A DNA stretch of 64,000 nt from CAWDPQ01 sp963804245 (GTDB lineage Bacteria > Acidobacteriota > Vicinamibacteria > Vicinamibacterales > 2-12-FULL-66-21), in NCBI GenBank assembly GCA_963804245.1, contig CAWDPQ010000012.1, forward strand, positions 124,001-188,000, written 5' to 3'. Under the pieces are notes generated by a model. That model was given only the letters and a program-made list of their open reading frames with translations, had not been told where the DNA came from and ran no database searches. The first letter of the stretch is position 1. Each line of letters starts with the position of its first letter. Of this stretch, positions 8,488-16,005 are shown piece after piece. The position numbers were made by a program, and so were the translations under genes.

Positions 8488-8658
8488 CTAACGTCGTGCT
8501 GGCTGATCCGGTACGGCGTAGGCACTCACCCTTCTGCAGTTGTCGCAGACGAAGAACATGGCGCCCAACTGCTCTAGGACGAAGCGCACGCCGCTACCGC
8601 AGCCACGGCACTGCGGTAGTGGATTACTGCTCGATGGATCGCGCTGGGCCTCCGGCAC
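8488..8658 (-). CDS. Very small zinc-ribbon protein, 56 residues
   Basis: From GTG 8658 the frame reads a short lead (PEAQRDPSSSNPLPQ), then CRGCGSGVRFVLEQLGAMFF and VCDNCRRVSAYA, ending at TAG 8488-8490. Two CxxC knuckles 24 residues apart form a classical zinc ribbon. The start is uncertain, since an upstream stop limits the frame. A nucleic-acid-binding or assembly role is possible, but nothing specific can be said. Confidence 0.5.
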   Translation of the reverse strand: MPEAQRDPSSSNPLPQCRGCGSGVRFVLEQLGAMFFVCDNCRRVSAYAVPDQPARR

Positions 8659-9130
8659 GGGGAATCCTCACTCGACAAAGAACGTCCCCAGAGGTTTAGT
8701 CGTCCTCCGGTGACCGCCCGGACGGGTTCAACTTCGATGCCGCGCGAGACCACTCGCCAGTGCGAGGTACCGAGGGCAGAATGTCACCCGACGTGGCGAC
8801 TTTGTACTGGCGCCGGAAGGACTGTGACGCCGAGCACGAACCAGATTTCAGATCCAATTGGTACGGTTCAACGACCGCGGCCGGCTGCGTGACGAGGCGG
8901 TTTCGTTCGGCGTATTCGACAAGGTCGCAGTCGCATACGCCTTTGATGCGGCGAAACGGAGAGCGACCGAATTACTTTTCAGCGTTGAGAACTCAGGCAG
9001 GCCGGCGTACTATCAACGGGACGCCGGCCGTGTTGGAGCACGAACCGGCACCCCTAAACCGTCAACCGAGTTACCGGTCGGCGATCTACACGCAGTGTAC
9101 CTCCGCCGATCTCCGTCACCGGAGGTCACC
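8659..9130. other. Gap upstream of the integrase
   Basis: The integrase frame is open back to 8858, but the residues lack family similarity before 9131. Nothing else is convincing. A ribosome site GGAGG at 9121-9125 belongs to the integrase. Confidence 0.4.
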
Positions 9131-10551
9131 GTGTCAGACAGAACACCCCGACAACGTAACGACGGCCTGCGCAAGGTATGTGGCTGCGCGCGCACCAAAT
9201 GGCCGAAGTGTCCGCACGGGTGGCGCATGAACTTCAAGTGGAAGGGCGTGCACCATCGGTATGCGCTGGATCGTGTGCTCATACCGCGGAAGGTGCGCGC
9301 AAAGACCGAGGCCGAGCACGAAGCCGAAAACATTCGCACTGCGATCCGCGAGGGCACGTTCCGGGCGCCAGGACAGGTCGACGATCCGCCGGTGCGCGAG
9401 ACCCTCACGCTCAGCCAATTGCTCGCCCTGTACCGGAAGCGGTGCCTGCTGCCCCGATTATTTCCAGGCGGCGAGGTGCTGACTGACCCGGGTGCGGCGC
9501 GTGAGCGCGAGCTGCTGAGTAAGGCCGACTCACAGATTCGCATCATCAGTCGCACGGAACTGGATCGCCCTGACGGGGAACGCCGCGCCATGGGGGCGTG
9601 GCTGGTGTGCGACGTCACGACGGACACGATCGAACAATTCCAGGCGGTACGAAGCGTCAAGACGTGGGTCGCCGCGAATCGAGACCTCGGCCTTCTTCGC
9701 GCGATGTTCAATTGGGCCGTCCGCAAAAAGCTGGTCACGGAGACACCTTTCAAGATCGGGACGGAGCCAGTCATCAAGCTGCGCAAGGAGCGGGCCCGGC
9801 GACGGCGCCTGCAGCCGGGAGAGGGGGATTGACTCCTCGCCGCGTGCGGGCCACATCTGCGCGCTTGCGTCGAAGCGGCGATTGCGACGGGCATGCGAAA
9901 GGGGGAGCTCCTGTCCCTCCAGTGGTGGCAGGTGCAGTCCGAACCCCGGCCGCAAATTTATCTGCCCGCGGTGAAAACGAAGACCCGGGATGATCGCTGG
10001 ATTCCCATCTCAGGCCGGCTACAGCTGATCCTCGACATGCGTCGGTGCGACCCGGACGGGCAGGAGCATCCACCGACCGCATACGTCTTCGGCGATGCCG
10101 TGGGGCATCCCGCCAAATCGTTTAAGCGGGCCTGGGAGCGCGCGGTGCTCGTCGCGCATGGTCACACGCCGGAGTACGTGATGAAGCCGCGTAGCGACGG
10201 CCTGAAGCCCCTGGCGACCGCCGTCCTGACCTCGGCCAGCCGAGCGCTGCTCACCGCCGTCGATTTGAACTTCCACGACCTCCGGCGCGAAGCGGGGTCT
10301 CGGTGGCTTGAGGGTGGCGTCCCGCTCCACACGGTGCGCGACTGGCTTGGGCATACATCGGTCGCGCAGACAAGCGTTGTACTTGGCTGGGTACGCTCGA
10401 GGGGCAGCACGACGCGATGAAGACGTTTGAAAAGCATCAGGGGAGGGTGCAACGGAGTGCAACGAAAGCCGGAACAAGGGGGCAAAAGGGGGCACCAAAT
10501 GTCATCGCGCAAAACAGAAAGTCACTACTTTCCTCAGCAAGACACCAGTGA
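9131..10551 (+). pseudogene. Tyrosine recombinase (integrase), inactivated
   Basis: GTG 9131 follows GGAGGTCACC. The N-terminal part has a Cys-rich KVCGCARTKWPKCPHGW motif (residues about 16-32) and a core-binding domain. A TGA at 9830-9832 (codon 234) interrupts the frame, but the same frame continues as LLAACGPHLRACVEAAIATG. The catalytic Arg of GMRKGELLSL is at about 256; HDLRR gives His 382 and Arg 385; LGHTS gives His 408. Around the catalytic Tyr (TAC 10380, in the next frame) two +1 shifts occur. The true C-terminus then reads TLEGQHDAMKTFEKHQ in a third frame to TGA 10549-10551. The TGA is one transition from CGA (Arg). With three lesions the gene is dead as assembled. Confidence 0.85.
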
Positions 10552-10567
10552 GCACGTGAATCCTACG

Positions 10568-10613
10568 CTTTGGGACCAGAGGGTCGGGGGTTCGAATCCC
10601 TCCGCCCCGACCA
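10568..10613 (+). other. 3' fragment of tRNA-Pro(UGG): presumptive attR core
   Basis: The segment contains the anticodon loop TTTGGGA, a variable loop, a T-arm (ggggg ttcgaat ccctc), the acceptor 3' strand cgccccg, discriminator A and encoded CCA. This matches the 3' half of a bacterial tRNA-Pro(UGG), whose acceptor 5' strand would be cggggcg. The 5' half is missing: upstream bases (tccta) do not pair as an anticodon stem. It lies 16 bases after the integrase relic, so it is the displaced 3' end left by integration. Confidence 0.8.
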
Positions 10614-10631
10614 CTTTTCACTCAAGTGCAA

Positions 10632-10655
10632 CGGACCCGACCTTTGTCAGGTCCG
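10632..10655 (+). terminator. Hairpin after the tRNA fragment
   Basis: cggacc and ggtccg pair around a 12-base loop, a few bases downstream of the tRNA 3' end. This is a plausible original terminator of the tRNA-Pro transcript, now on the host side of the junction. Confidence 0.4.
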
Positions 10656-10686
10656 CTGTTGGGCAAAAAGACCGCGCCATGAAACG

Positions 10687-10908
10687 ATGACTTCCATGTC
10701 AAGGAGGAAGGCAGGCGCGTCCAGCAGGTCGAAGGTAAGAAACGAGCGGACCATTCGTTCGAAGCGAACGGTGATCGATGAGAACGACGTGGCCGCTACG
10801 AAAAACGAAGTCCGAAAGTTAGAGAAAGAAGTCGAGCGGTATGTCGACGAGCGACGGGACAGCATTCGGAAAGGCGCACGCCGCACACGACACCGATTCC
10901 GTCTTTGA
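10687..10908 (+). CDS. Small basic coiled-coil protein
   Basis: From ATG 10687 the 73-residue frame is very basic (MTSMSRRKAGASSRSKVRNE), followed by a heptad-like helix NEVRKLEKEVERYVDERRDS and a basic tail. Charge and helix pattern suggest nucleic-acid binding. No family is recognised, and the gene could be spurious. Confidence 0.35.
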   Translation: MTSMSRRKAGASSRSKVRNERTIRSKRTVIDENDVAATKNEVRKLEKEVERYVDERRDSIRKGARRTRHRFRL

Positions 10909-10987
10909 TTTCCTTGGAGAGGACTCCAGGGACTTCCGCCAGCGAAGCCAGTGAACGAGTGTACGACTCGCCCGGCTACCTATTCGG

Positions 10988-11464
10988 TCAGCTTCGCGAA
11001 ACCGTCCGGTCCTGCGGAGGATTCGGTTCCCCGCAGAGGAGCTGTCGCAAGATCTCGGCGCGGGCGTAGGCCGGGTCCCCGCCGCAGGTCGGCTCGAGGA
11101 CCTCCAATTTCTCGCCGCGGAAAATCTTCAAGCGCGCCCGGCCGCCCGCCGCGGAATGCAGTTCGCAGCTCCAGTCGCCCTCGCGCCAGACCTGCGAGAC
11201 ATCTCGAACCATGTTGGTACGGAAGGCTGGCATCATAGTAGCCGGAATCCCCCTATTGACCACGGCACGTTCGACGAGTATGCGCAGGCTGTGCGCGCGT
11301 TCCTCCGCTTCGAGCGCCGAGAGCACCGGCACCTCCACGACGGGTTCGTCGTCCTTTAAAACGCACAGCACCGTGGGAAACGGTAGGTCGGCAATTGAGC
11401 GCAGTTCGCAGACGAATGAACCCGTATGCCACAGTACTTGCCGCTCGTTGCTCTCGTTTCGCAT
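10988..11464 (-). CDS. Two-domain member of the small LWREGDW family
   Basis: This 158-residue protein appears to hold two copies of a roughly 60-residue domain. The second (about residues 90-150) has VWREGDWSCELHS, then ARLKIFRGEKLE and AYARAEILRQLLCGE. The first (about 8-70) has the looser form VLWHTGSFVCELRS with EEVPV-like strands and an Ala/Glu/Arg helix. The same domain stands alone at 11930-12145 and 12615-12809. Its pattern is W-x-x-C-x-L, a strand pair and a helix with A-R-A-E-I-L-R. The function is unknown. ATG 11464 overlaps the stop of the zinc-ribbon gene upstream. Confidence 0.6.
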   Translation of the reverse strand: MRNESNERQVLWHTGSFVCELRSIADLPFPTVLCVLKDDEPVVEVPVLSALEAEERAHSLRILVERAVVNRGIPATMMPAFRTNMVRDVSQVWREGDWSCELHSAAGGRARLKIFRGEKLEVLEPTCGGDPAYARAEILRQLLCGEPNPPQDRTVSRS

Positions 11465-11679
11465 CAGAACGCCATTGGCGCGTTCTCGGGCAGAAAGCGG
11501 ATGAGTGCGTCATCGAGCCGGTAAGCCTGGCGGCGGTCCGGAATTTTCCAGTCCCTACCGCAGATGTCGCAATGGACGCAGAGGATGCGTCGCACGAGCC
11601 AGAGTCCGCGTACCTCGGCGGCACGACACGTCGGGCATCTCACTTTCTGCAAAGGGTCCTGTTGAGTCACCGTGGCCAT
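11464..11679 (-). CDS. Small zinc-ribbon protein, 71 residues
   Basis: The product reads MATVTQQDPLQKVRCPTCRA, then a hydrophobic stretch (GLWLVRRILCVHCDICGRDW) and a short C-terminal tail. Cysteines CPTC and CDIC (with an extra Cys just before) form a zinc ribbon. The stop overlaps the start of 10988-11464, so the two are translationally coupled. It may act with its neighbour, but no function is known. Confidence 0.6.
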   Translation of the reverse strand: MATVTQQDPLQKVRCPTCRAAEVRGLWLVRRILCVHCDICGRDWKIPDRRQAYRLDDALIRFLPENAPMAF

Positions 11680-11929
11680 TGACGTCTAGAAGTATCAACT
11701 TCAATGCCGCGATTGGAGCGCCGTAACGCACCGCTTGTCCGCTTGTTCAGCGACTTTCGACGACCGGATGATCCCTTTTTTCAGCCTCGGCCATTAACCT
11801 CTCCACTCGTCGCGGGGAAGACGGCACGACAGACGCCTGACTGAGGGGATGCAACGCGGGCTGTTCGAGTGAGGGGCCGCGCGCGACAACGCGCCCCGGA
11901 TCACGGGCGGAATGGTGATGGCGTGCGAC
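11680..11929. other. Gap holding the second 38-bp repeat copy
   Basis: No gene is seen between the two small-gene groups. The region contains the repeat at 11841-11876. Confidence 0.4.
11841..11876 (+). repeat. 38-bp direct repeat, copy 2 (36 bp)
   Basis: This is the same sequence as 79-116 apart from a two-base shorter G run. Same orientation, 11.7 kb apart. Confidence 0.75.
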
Positions 11930-12145
11930 TCATCCGGGTTGACGCAAATGGCCGCGGACGACCCGCAAGCGCAGGATCTCGGCCCGCGTCTGCACGGCCA
12001 GCCCCATGTTCACGGATTCGGCGGTCACAACACGCTCTCGGAAGAACACCAGCAGGCGCGCGTTGCCGCCTGGGACTCTGCCGGGGCGCAGGTCGCAGTG
12101 CCAGTCACCCTCGCGCCAGAGGATGAGGTCGTGGTGTTTGGCCAT
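11930..12145 (-). CDS. Single-domain member of the LWREGDW family
   Basis: From ATG 12145 the 71-residue product is MAKHHDLILWREGDWHCDL, then a loop (PGRVPGGN), strands ARLLVFFRERVV and TAESVNMG, and the helix TRAEILRLRVVRGHL. It aligns end to end with 12615-12809 and with the C-terminal half of 10988-11464. Conserved Trp, Cys and Arg/Glu positions suggest a small alpha/beta fold. The function is unknown. Confidence 0.6.
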   Translation of the reverse strand: MAKHHDLILWREGDWHCDLRPGRVPGGNARLLVFFRERVVTAESVNMGLAVQTRAEILRLRVVRGHLRQPG

Positions 12146-12252
12146 CGGGTCCTGAAAACGGTGGATTGTAATGCCGCGACACGAGGCCTCCGAGTTCACC
12201 GATGTTCGCGTTCGTTTGGCGGCCGGTGCGCGCAACCGCAAGCGGTTCTTTG

Positions 12253-12510
12253 TCAGACCGATGGCGCGCTCAAATGCGCACGTCGCTCGGTCGCGAAAAA
12301 ATGCCGGTGCACGATGGTGTGCTGGGCCTGATCCTTTGTCGCGTGCACGCGTATCGTGCGTTGATGACCGAGTGTCGGCAGCGGTGTCCCGAACTTGTCG
12401 ACGTCGCGCTCAATCGCGACCACCTTGAACAAGTCGGAAGCCTTGGTGGCTGCATTCGAGATGCGCACCGCGTCGCCCACGTGGAGTCCTGTGAGCAAGT
12501 TGTATGTCAT
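12253..12510 (-). CDS. Hypothetical protein, 85 residues
   Basis: The product reads MTYNLLTGLHVGDAVRISNA, then FKVVAIERDVDKFGTPLPTL, and a His-rich end (HATKDQAQHTIVHRHFFATE). The N-terminal half resembles a small SH3-like beta barrel. No family is recognised. Its position in the run of tiny minus-strand genes supports a real gene. Confidence 0.5.
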   Translation of the reverse strand: MTYNLLTGLHVGDAVRISNAATKASDLFKVVAIERDVDKFGTPLPTLGHQRTIRVHATKDQAQHTIVHRHFFATERRAHLSAPSV

Positions 12511-12614
12511 GGCAGCATTTTATGTCGGCACCACGGGTTCATCTGTGCGAAAGCGGACACATGGGAAAGGGTGCGTGCGCCCTCACACAGGCGACTGACC
12601 GAATGCCGCGAGAA

Positions 12615-12809
12615 CTACAGCAAGTCGCCCCGCAGAACGTGCTGCCGCAGGACCTCGGCGCGAGCATAGGCGGGCGCGCCCACGTGTACGGATTCGGCGC
12701 GAATGACACTCTCGCCTCGATAGACCAGCAGGCGCCCTTCACCGGGAACGCCGCCGGTGTGGAACTCGCAGCGCCAGTTGCTCTCGCGCCAGAGGACGGA
12801 CTGGCTCAT
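12615..12809 (-). CDS. Single-domain member of the LWREGDW family
   Basis: This 64-residue protein reads MSQSVLWRESNWRCEFHTGG, VPGEGRLLVYRGESVI, RAESVHVG, then AYARAEVLRQHVLRGDLL. It is the most compact copy and defines the domain: Trp/Cys strand, glycine turn, two strands and one C-terminal helix. Two relatives lie within 2 kb on the same strand. Confidence 0.6.
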   Translation of the reverse strand: MSQSVLWRESNWRCEFHTGGVPGEGRLLVYRGESVIRAESVHVGAPAYARAEVLRQHVLRGDLL

Positions 12810-12849
12810 TCGCCCACCGACGCCGTCTCCGTAGCGACGGGCGAGGGGA

Positions 12850-13020
12850 TCAACGTTTCACGGGTTCGGCTCGCGTTGTTCCTACGGCCCTAGACCGCTC
12901 GTCCTGCGCCGAGTATCTGTCTGCCCGCCCCGCCGCCTGCACCCAGGCCAACGCGAGCATGGCGACGGAGCCGAGGATGACCGACACCAGCGCGATCGCG
13001 AGCCCCGGCACAAAGTCCAT
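12850..13020 (-). CDS. Small single-span membrane protein, 56 residues
   Basis: From ATG 13020: MDFVPGLAIALVSVILGSVA and MLALAWVQ form one clear membrane helix (residues about 4-28). A charged cytoplasmic tail follows (AAGRADRYSAQDERSRAVG), ending PVKR. The gene is 8 bases after the 124-residue frame upstream and 40 before the next domain gene. It could be an anchor for a small complex; that is inference. Confidence 0.5.
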   Translation of the reverse strand: MDFVPGLAIALVSVILGSVAMLALAWVQAAGRADRYSAQDERSRAVGTTRAEPVKR

Positions 13021-13028
13021 TGGACTAT

Positions 13029-13403
13029 TCAGTCCTGCAGCGAGAGAACGGATTTCACCGAGTCGGCCTGGCGCACGTTGGACTGCGTCGGCGTGCGCGG
13101 AATCGCCCGATGGGCAGACTCTGTGTTGCAGGCGATCCGGTGATCCGCGAGCTGCGTGTGCAGGGCATCCTGGAGAATGGCTGGAAGTTCTATGAGGTTC
13201 GAGGTCCAGACCAGGACCTGCAGTGGCACGCAGTCGGTATCAACGTCTGCTGTGGCGACGCACTCGATGTACAGGAGGTTCCGAGCGAGCCTCGGATCGA
13301 CATATTTCTCTGTCGCACACCATGTCAGCGTGAACTGATACCGGACGCCGGACATCACGCATGTGTGTTGATCGATCGCTGCGCGCACGGCGTCCTGGAT
13401 CAT
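13029..13403 (-). CDS. Hypothetical protein, 124 residues
   Basis: The product starts MIQDAVRAAIDQHTCVMSGV and has strand-like segments YQFTLTWCATEKYV and NLLYIECVATADV, then a helix EL-PAILQDALHTQLADH. The minus frame is preferred over the opposing plus frame because residue use is more protein-like and it heads the minus-strand run. No family is recognised. Confidence 0.4.
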   Translation of the reverse strand: MIQDAVRAAIDQHTCVMSGVRYQFTLTWCATEKYVDPRLARNLLYIECVATADVDTDCVPLQVLVWTSNLIELPAILQDALHTQLADHRIACNTESAHRAIPRTPTQSNVRQADSVKSVLSLQD

Positions 13404-13652
13404 GAGGTCCTCGCGTCGCGGGGGGCGGGACTACGCAGAGCAAAAGGATGGCCATTCATAACGCGCGTGCAACGTTAACGTTTCGTCGCGAAACGCTGGC
13501 TTCTGCTGGAGAGTGGTGAGACACAACGGAACAGCCTTTTCCTTGCGAAAGGGGCTAAGCCTTTGTGAACAGTGCCATTGCGCACGCTGGTCCGGAATAG
13601 AACGCGAGCGTGTCCTTTTGAGACCTAGCGCCCGCCTAATCCATTCGATTCC
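13404..13652. other. Gap without a recognisable gene
   Basis: It lies between the minus-strand small-gene run and the plus-strand decayed zinc-ribbon copy. The plus frame through here (13513 on) only becomes convincing after 13840, where it joins the zinc-ribbon relic. Confidence 0.35.
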
Positions 13653-13959
13653 TTGGGAAGCTGGGGGCGCGGGGACCGCGGCAGAGAGGGATGGAGCTAC
13701 CAGCGCGTGCACGCCGCCCAGGAGCCCTGTCGCGAGTGCCGATCAGCCCCCGCGGTCCGAGTCCACCCATGGTTTGACTCGGGCAATGCGGACGCATGCG
13801 ATCCGGTCCATACGAATCGTGCTCTCTGTGCAGGTTGCAGCGAACGAAGAGCGCGCGCAGAAACGGTTCGCGGCACGCCGAGCGCTTGTCGAGCGCGCGC
13901 AGGCCGAGGTGCGCACGAGCCTGGCGGCGCGTCGTTCGCCGTCAACAAAGGCGCGATAA
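13653..13959 (+). pseudogene. Zinc-ribbon protein, copy 2, frameshifted
   Basis: In one frame the relic reads AQEPCRECRSAPAVRVHPWF and HTNRALCAGCS. The similarity to copy 1 (2347-2658) then continues in the next frame from about 13843 with EERAQKRFAARRALVERAQA and EVRTSLAARRSPSTKAR. One inserted base explains this. The N-terminal part upstream of the first Cys pair does not match copy 1, so the original start is probably lost. It stands 31 bases before the cold-shock copy, as in copy 1. Confidence 0.65.
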
Positions 13960-13990
13960 ATCCGACCCACATGAACACGCGAGTTGCACT

Positions 13991-14299
13991 ATGCCAACCA
14001 CACAAAAAGAGTCATCAGCATCCACGGAAACGCGGTGTGGTGTCGTGCGACGGTTCGATCCAGACCGTGGCTACGGATTTATTTGGCCCGGGAGGCCCAC
14101 GGATCTCGTCTTCGTGCATTTTCGCGATGTCATCGGGCAGCAATACCTCCGACAAGGCGAGCCGGTGACGTTCGAGATCGTGGAGCGCGACGACCGTCCC
14201 GGGCAATTCCGGGCTGTGTATGTACGGCGGATCCTCCGGAGCGGGTGTAACAAGACCGAGCACGTGACACTCGGCCCCGACGTGTCCCTTGATAACTGA
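13991..14299 (+). CDS. Cold-shock-domain protein, copy 2
   Basis: The first about 80 residues are nearly identical to the protein at 2692-2952, with the same RGYGFIWP and DLVFVHFRDV motifs (changes include HE to QQ and AD to DD). One base fewer near the old stop shifts the end, replacing LAERM with RSGCNKTEHVTLGPDVSLDN for 102 residues in total. The RNA-binding fold is intact, so the protein may be functional. It probably arose by duplication of the whole pair. Confidence 0.8.
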   Translation: MPTTQKESSASTETRCGVVRRFDPDRGYGFIWPGRPTDLVFVHFRDVIGQQYLRQGEPVTFEIVERDDRPGQFRAVYVRRILRSGCNKTEHVTLGPDVSLDN

Positions 14300-14324
14300 A
14301 TACTCGAGCGCAGGGCCAGAATCG

Positions 14325-14353
14325 ACGCGGCCGCTTTAGCGAGGCGGCCGCGT
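14325..14353 (+). terminator. Hairpin downstream of cold-shock gene, copy 2
   Basis: A perfect 10-bp inverted repeat, acgcggccgc and gcggccgcgt, encloses a 9-base loop. It stands where copy 1 has its hairpin and, like it, is followed by cgtcaaacagt (14362-14372). No U-tract follows. Confidence 0.6.
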
Positions 14354-14627
14354 TGGTCTTGCGTCAAACAGTCTGCTACGCGAATGATATCGCCGAGCAT
14401 TGAGGTTGTCCGGGAGGTCCGGCGTCCCGTGCTGTGGTGATTGCCGACATATGGCGCCACCGAGACCGCCGGCAACGAAGTCAGCCTATGCGCCGACATT
14501 GTTCGCGCCGCCGGCCCCACGTTGTCGCCTTTTACCCGGCCACCGTGCATCTCGTTGCCCCCGAGCTCCATCTCGTAGACGCGCGCTCAGGTACGCCGAT
14601 TGCTCAGGTTGAATCGCTCAAACAGAC

Positions 14628-15515
14628 ATGGCCGATAACACGCTCCGATTTAGACGGCGCAGCGATCCCGATCCTGTCGATCACCTGGCGCTCTTTCCTT
14701 TGGAGGCCGCGGTAAGGCCGCGTCCAATTGCCGCGACCGCCGGGAGAATCTCACCAATCGCGGATTTCCCCGCCGAGTCTCGACCGATTCACGCAGCCCG
14801 CGGTGTGCCTTCTCCCCGCACAGCAGCTCCGGCCCACGTACTCGCAGGGTCGACGCCGTGGCTGATCTGTCTTGTATTGTTGGTCCCGCCACTTGCGACG
14901 CTGCTTTTACTTCGAATGCCGCTGCTGTCCGGGGTATCGACGCGCGGAGATTTCGCTCCGGACGTGACCGTCGGCACGACGGTGCCGGCTCACCAACCGC
15001 TGAATGTAGAAGTCGGGCCGGCGCGCCCGCCGTCGGTTCTGCTCGGAGAAGCTGAAGCGATCGGGATCCCGGCGCCGATGGAAGCCACACCAACTCTTGA
15101 TCCAGGACCACGGCTAGCGAACATTACCGTGCGTGCGCAGAGATCCACGCACACCGAACCCGTTACCTCGGAAACGGACCCGGCCTTGGCGTCAGCAAAC
15201 CCCGCTTTGCTCGATATCATTTTGGTTGGTGAGAACCTGCCCATAGCAGTGCCGTTGCAGGTAAATAACCCATCGGTCGATCGCGGCACATTTTTCGGCT
15301 CTGTCTCGATAACCTCGCAACCCGCTGGCGCGCAGGTCGTGATTGATGGTCGACTAGTGGGCGTAACGCCCTTCCAGTCGGAGGTGCGAGCGGGATCGCA
15401 TGTAGTGCGAGTCGAATTGGACGGATACAGCCGATGGTCCGCCCCTGTCCAGGTCATCACCGCGCAAACACTGAGTCTGCTCGCGAACCTGGAGCCCGCA
15501 CAGCCGCCGGATTGA
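14628..15515 (+). CDS. Membrane-anchored PEGA-domain protein
   Basis: This 295-residue protein has a proline-rich N-terminal cytoplasmic part, one membrane helix at about 75-97 (STPWLICLVLLVPPLATLLL) and a long disordered Pro/Thr linker. It ends in a PEGA domain (about 228-292: GSVSITSQPAGAQVVIDG, then VGVTPFQ and HVVRVELDGY). PEGA domains are beta sandwiches, usually extracytoplasmic, attached to surface or signalling proteins. No kinase domain is present, though the layout resembles the C-terminal half of Ser/Thr-kinase PEGA proteins. It is the last sizeable gene of the accessory region. Confidence 0.7.
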   Translation: MADNTLRFRRRSDPDPVDHLALFPLEAAVRPRPIAATAGRISPIADFPAESRPIHAARGVPSPRTAAPAHVLAGSTPWLICLVLLVPPLATLLLLRMPLLSGVSTRGDFAPDVTVGTTVPAHQPLNVEVGPARPPSVLLGEAEAIGIPAPMEATPTLDPGPRLANITVRAQRSTHTEPVTSETDPALASANPALLDIILVGENLPIAVPLQVNNPSVDRGTFFGSVSITSQPAGAQVVIDGRLVGVTPFQSEVRAGSHVVRVELDGYSRWSAPVQVITAQTLSLLANLEPAQPPD

Positions 15516-16005
15516 ACGCCATTTCGAGAAACGACGAGACGCGAACGGTGAGCGCCACCGCAAATATCACGGACTCTACGGACTTCCGTACATGCGTTCT
15601 GGCGCAGCGTTGTGTTCATCTTTCGTTGCGCTGTTGGACATTGCCCTCGTGTTTGTGATCTTTAGGGGAGATGTCCGGCTCACGTGAACTACGCAAATAG
15701 ACTCGCCGAACCGTAGTGCAATGGCATGGAGGTTTCCGCTTGGCACGCGCTGCCAGAGAGCGTACCGACACGGTGCGCTTGGTCGTCTGGAAGCATAGAG
15801 CGAGTGCGGGCGAGCGTTCACGACGCGCCCTCGTCCGGACGCGCGCTACCACGTGCCGTCAGGACCCGCCAGTCACGAAGAAGTTCATGTCGATCACTTT
15901 CGCGCGAGTGTACCTTCGCACCCTAAACTCACCGGAATCGAACTCCAGAGTATTGACTCTGTGTTGCTGAGAAGTAGAACCACTCGCCGGGCTTCACTTT
16001 TTGTT
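15516..16005. other. Gap with the second 69-bp repeat copy
   Basis: No convincing gene. The repeat at 15691-15759 is the only clear structure. Short frames on both strands lack domain signal. Confidence 0.4.
15691..15759 (-). repeat. 69-bp dispersed repeat, copy 2
   Basis: Two mismatches in 69 bases relative to 7638-7706. The flanks differ completely on both sides, so the shared part is a discrete unit. Confidence 0.7.

Larger units (their letters stand above)
1..10613 (+). mobile_element. Right-hand part of an integrated element (left end outside window)
   Basis: A tyrosine integrase relic (9131-10551) lies just left of a 46-bp 3' tRNA-Pro fragment (10568-10613). This is the arrangement expected at the attR end of an element that entered the 3' end of a tRNA gene. 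Everything to the left would then be element DNA, with the intact tRNA-Pro beyond base 1. AlpA-like, zinc-ribbon, cold-shock and metallopeptidase-like genes suit such cargo. Broken genes (1714-2333, 3160-4305, the ligase relics) suggest that the element is old and immobile. The extent is inferred, since the left boundary cannot be seen. Confidence 0.5.

Noticed and set aside
9830..9832. TGA in the integrase as a second selenocysteine codon
   Set aside because: The position corresponds to a non-catalytic residue (probably Arg) and the gene has two further lesions; recoding is not plausible.
13020..13478. Plus-strand frame of 152 codons opposite 13029-13403
   Set aside because: The minus-strand reading has better composition and fits the run of minus-strand genes; the plus frame has no motif.
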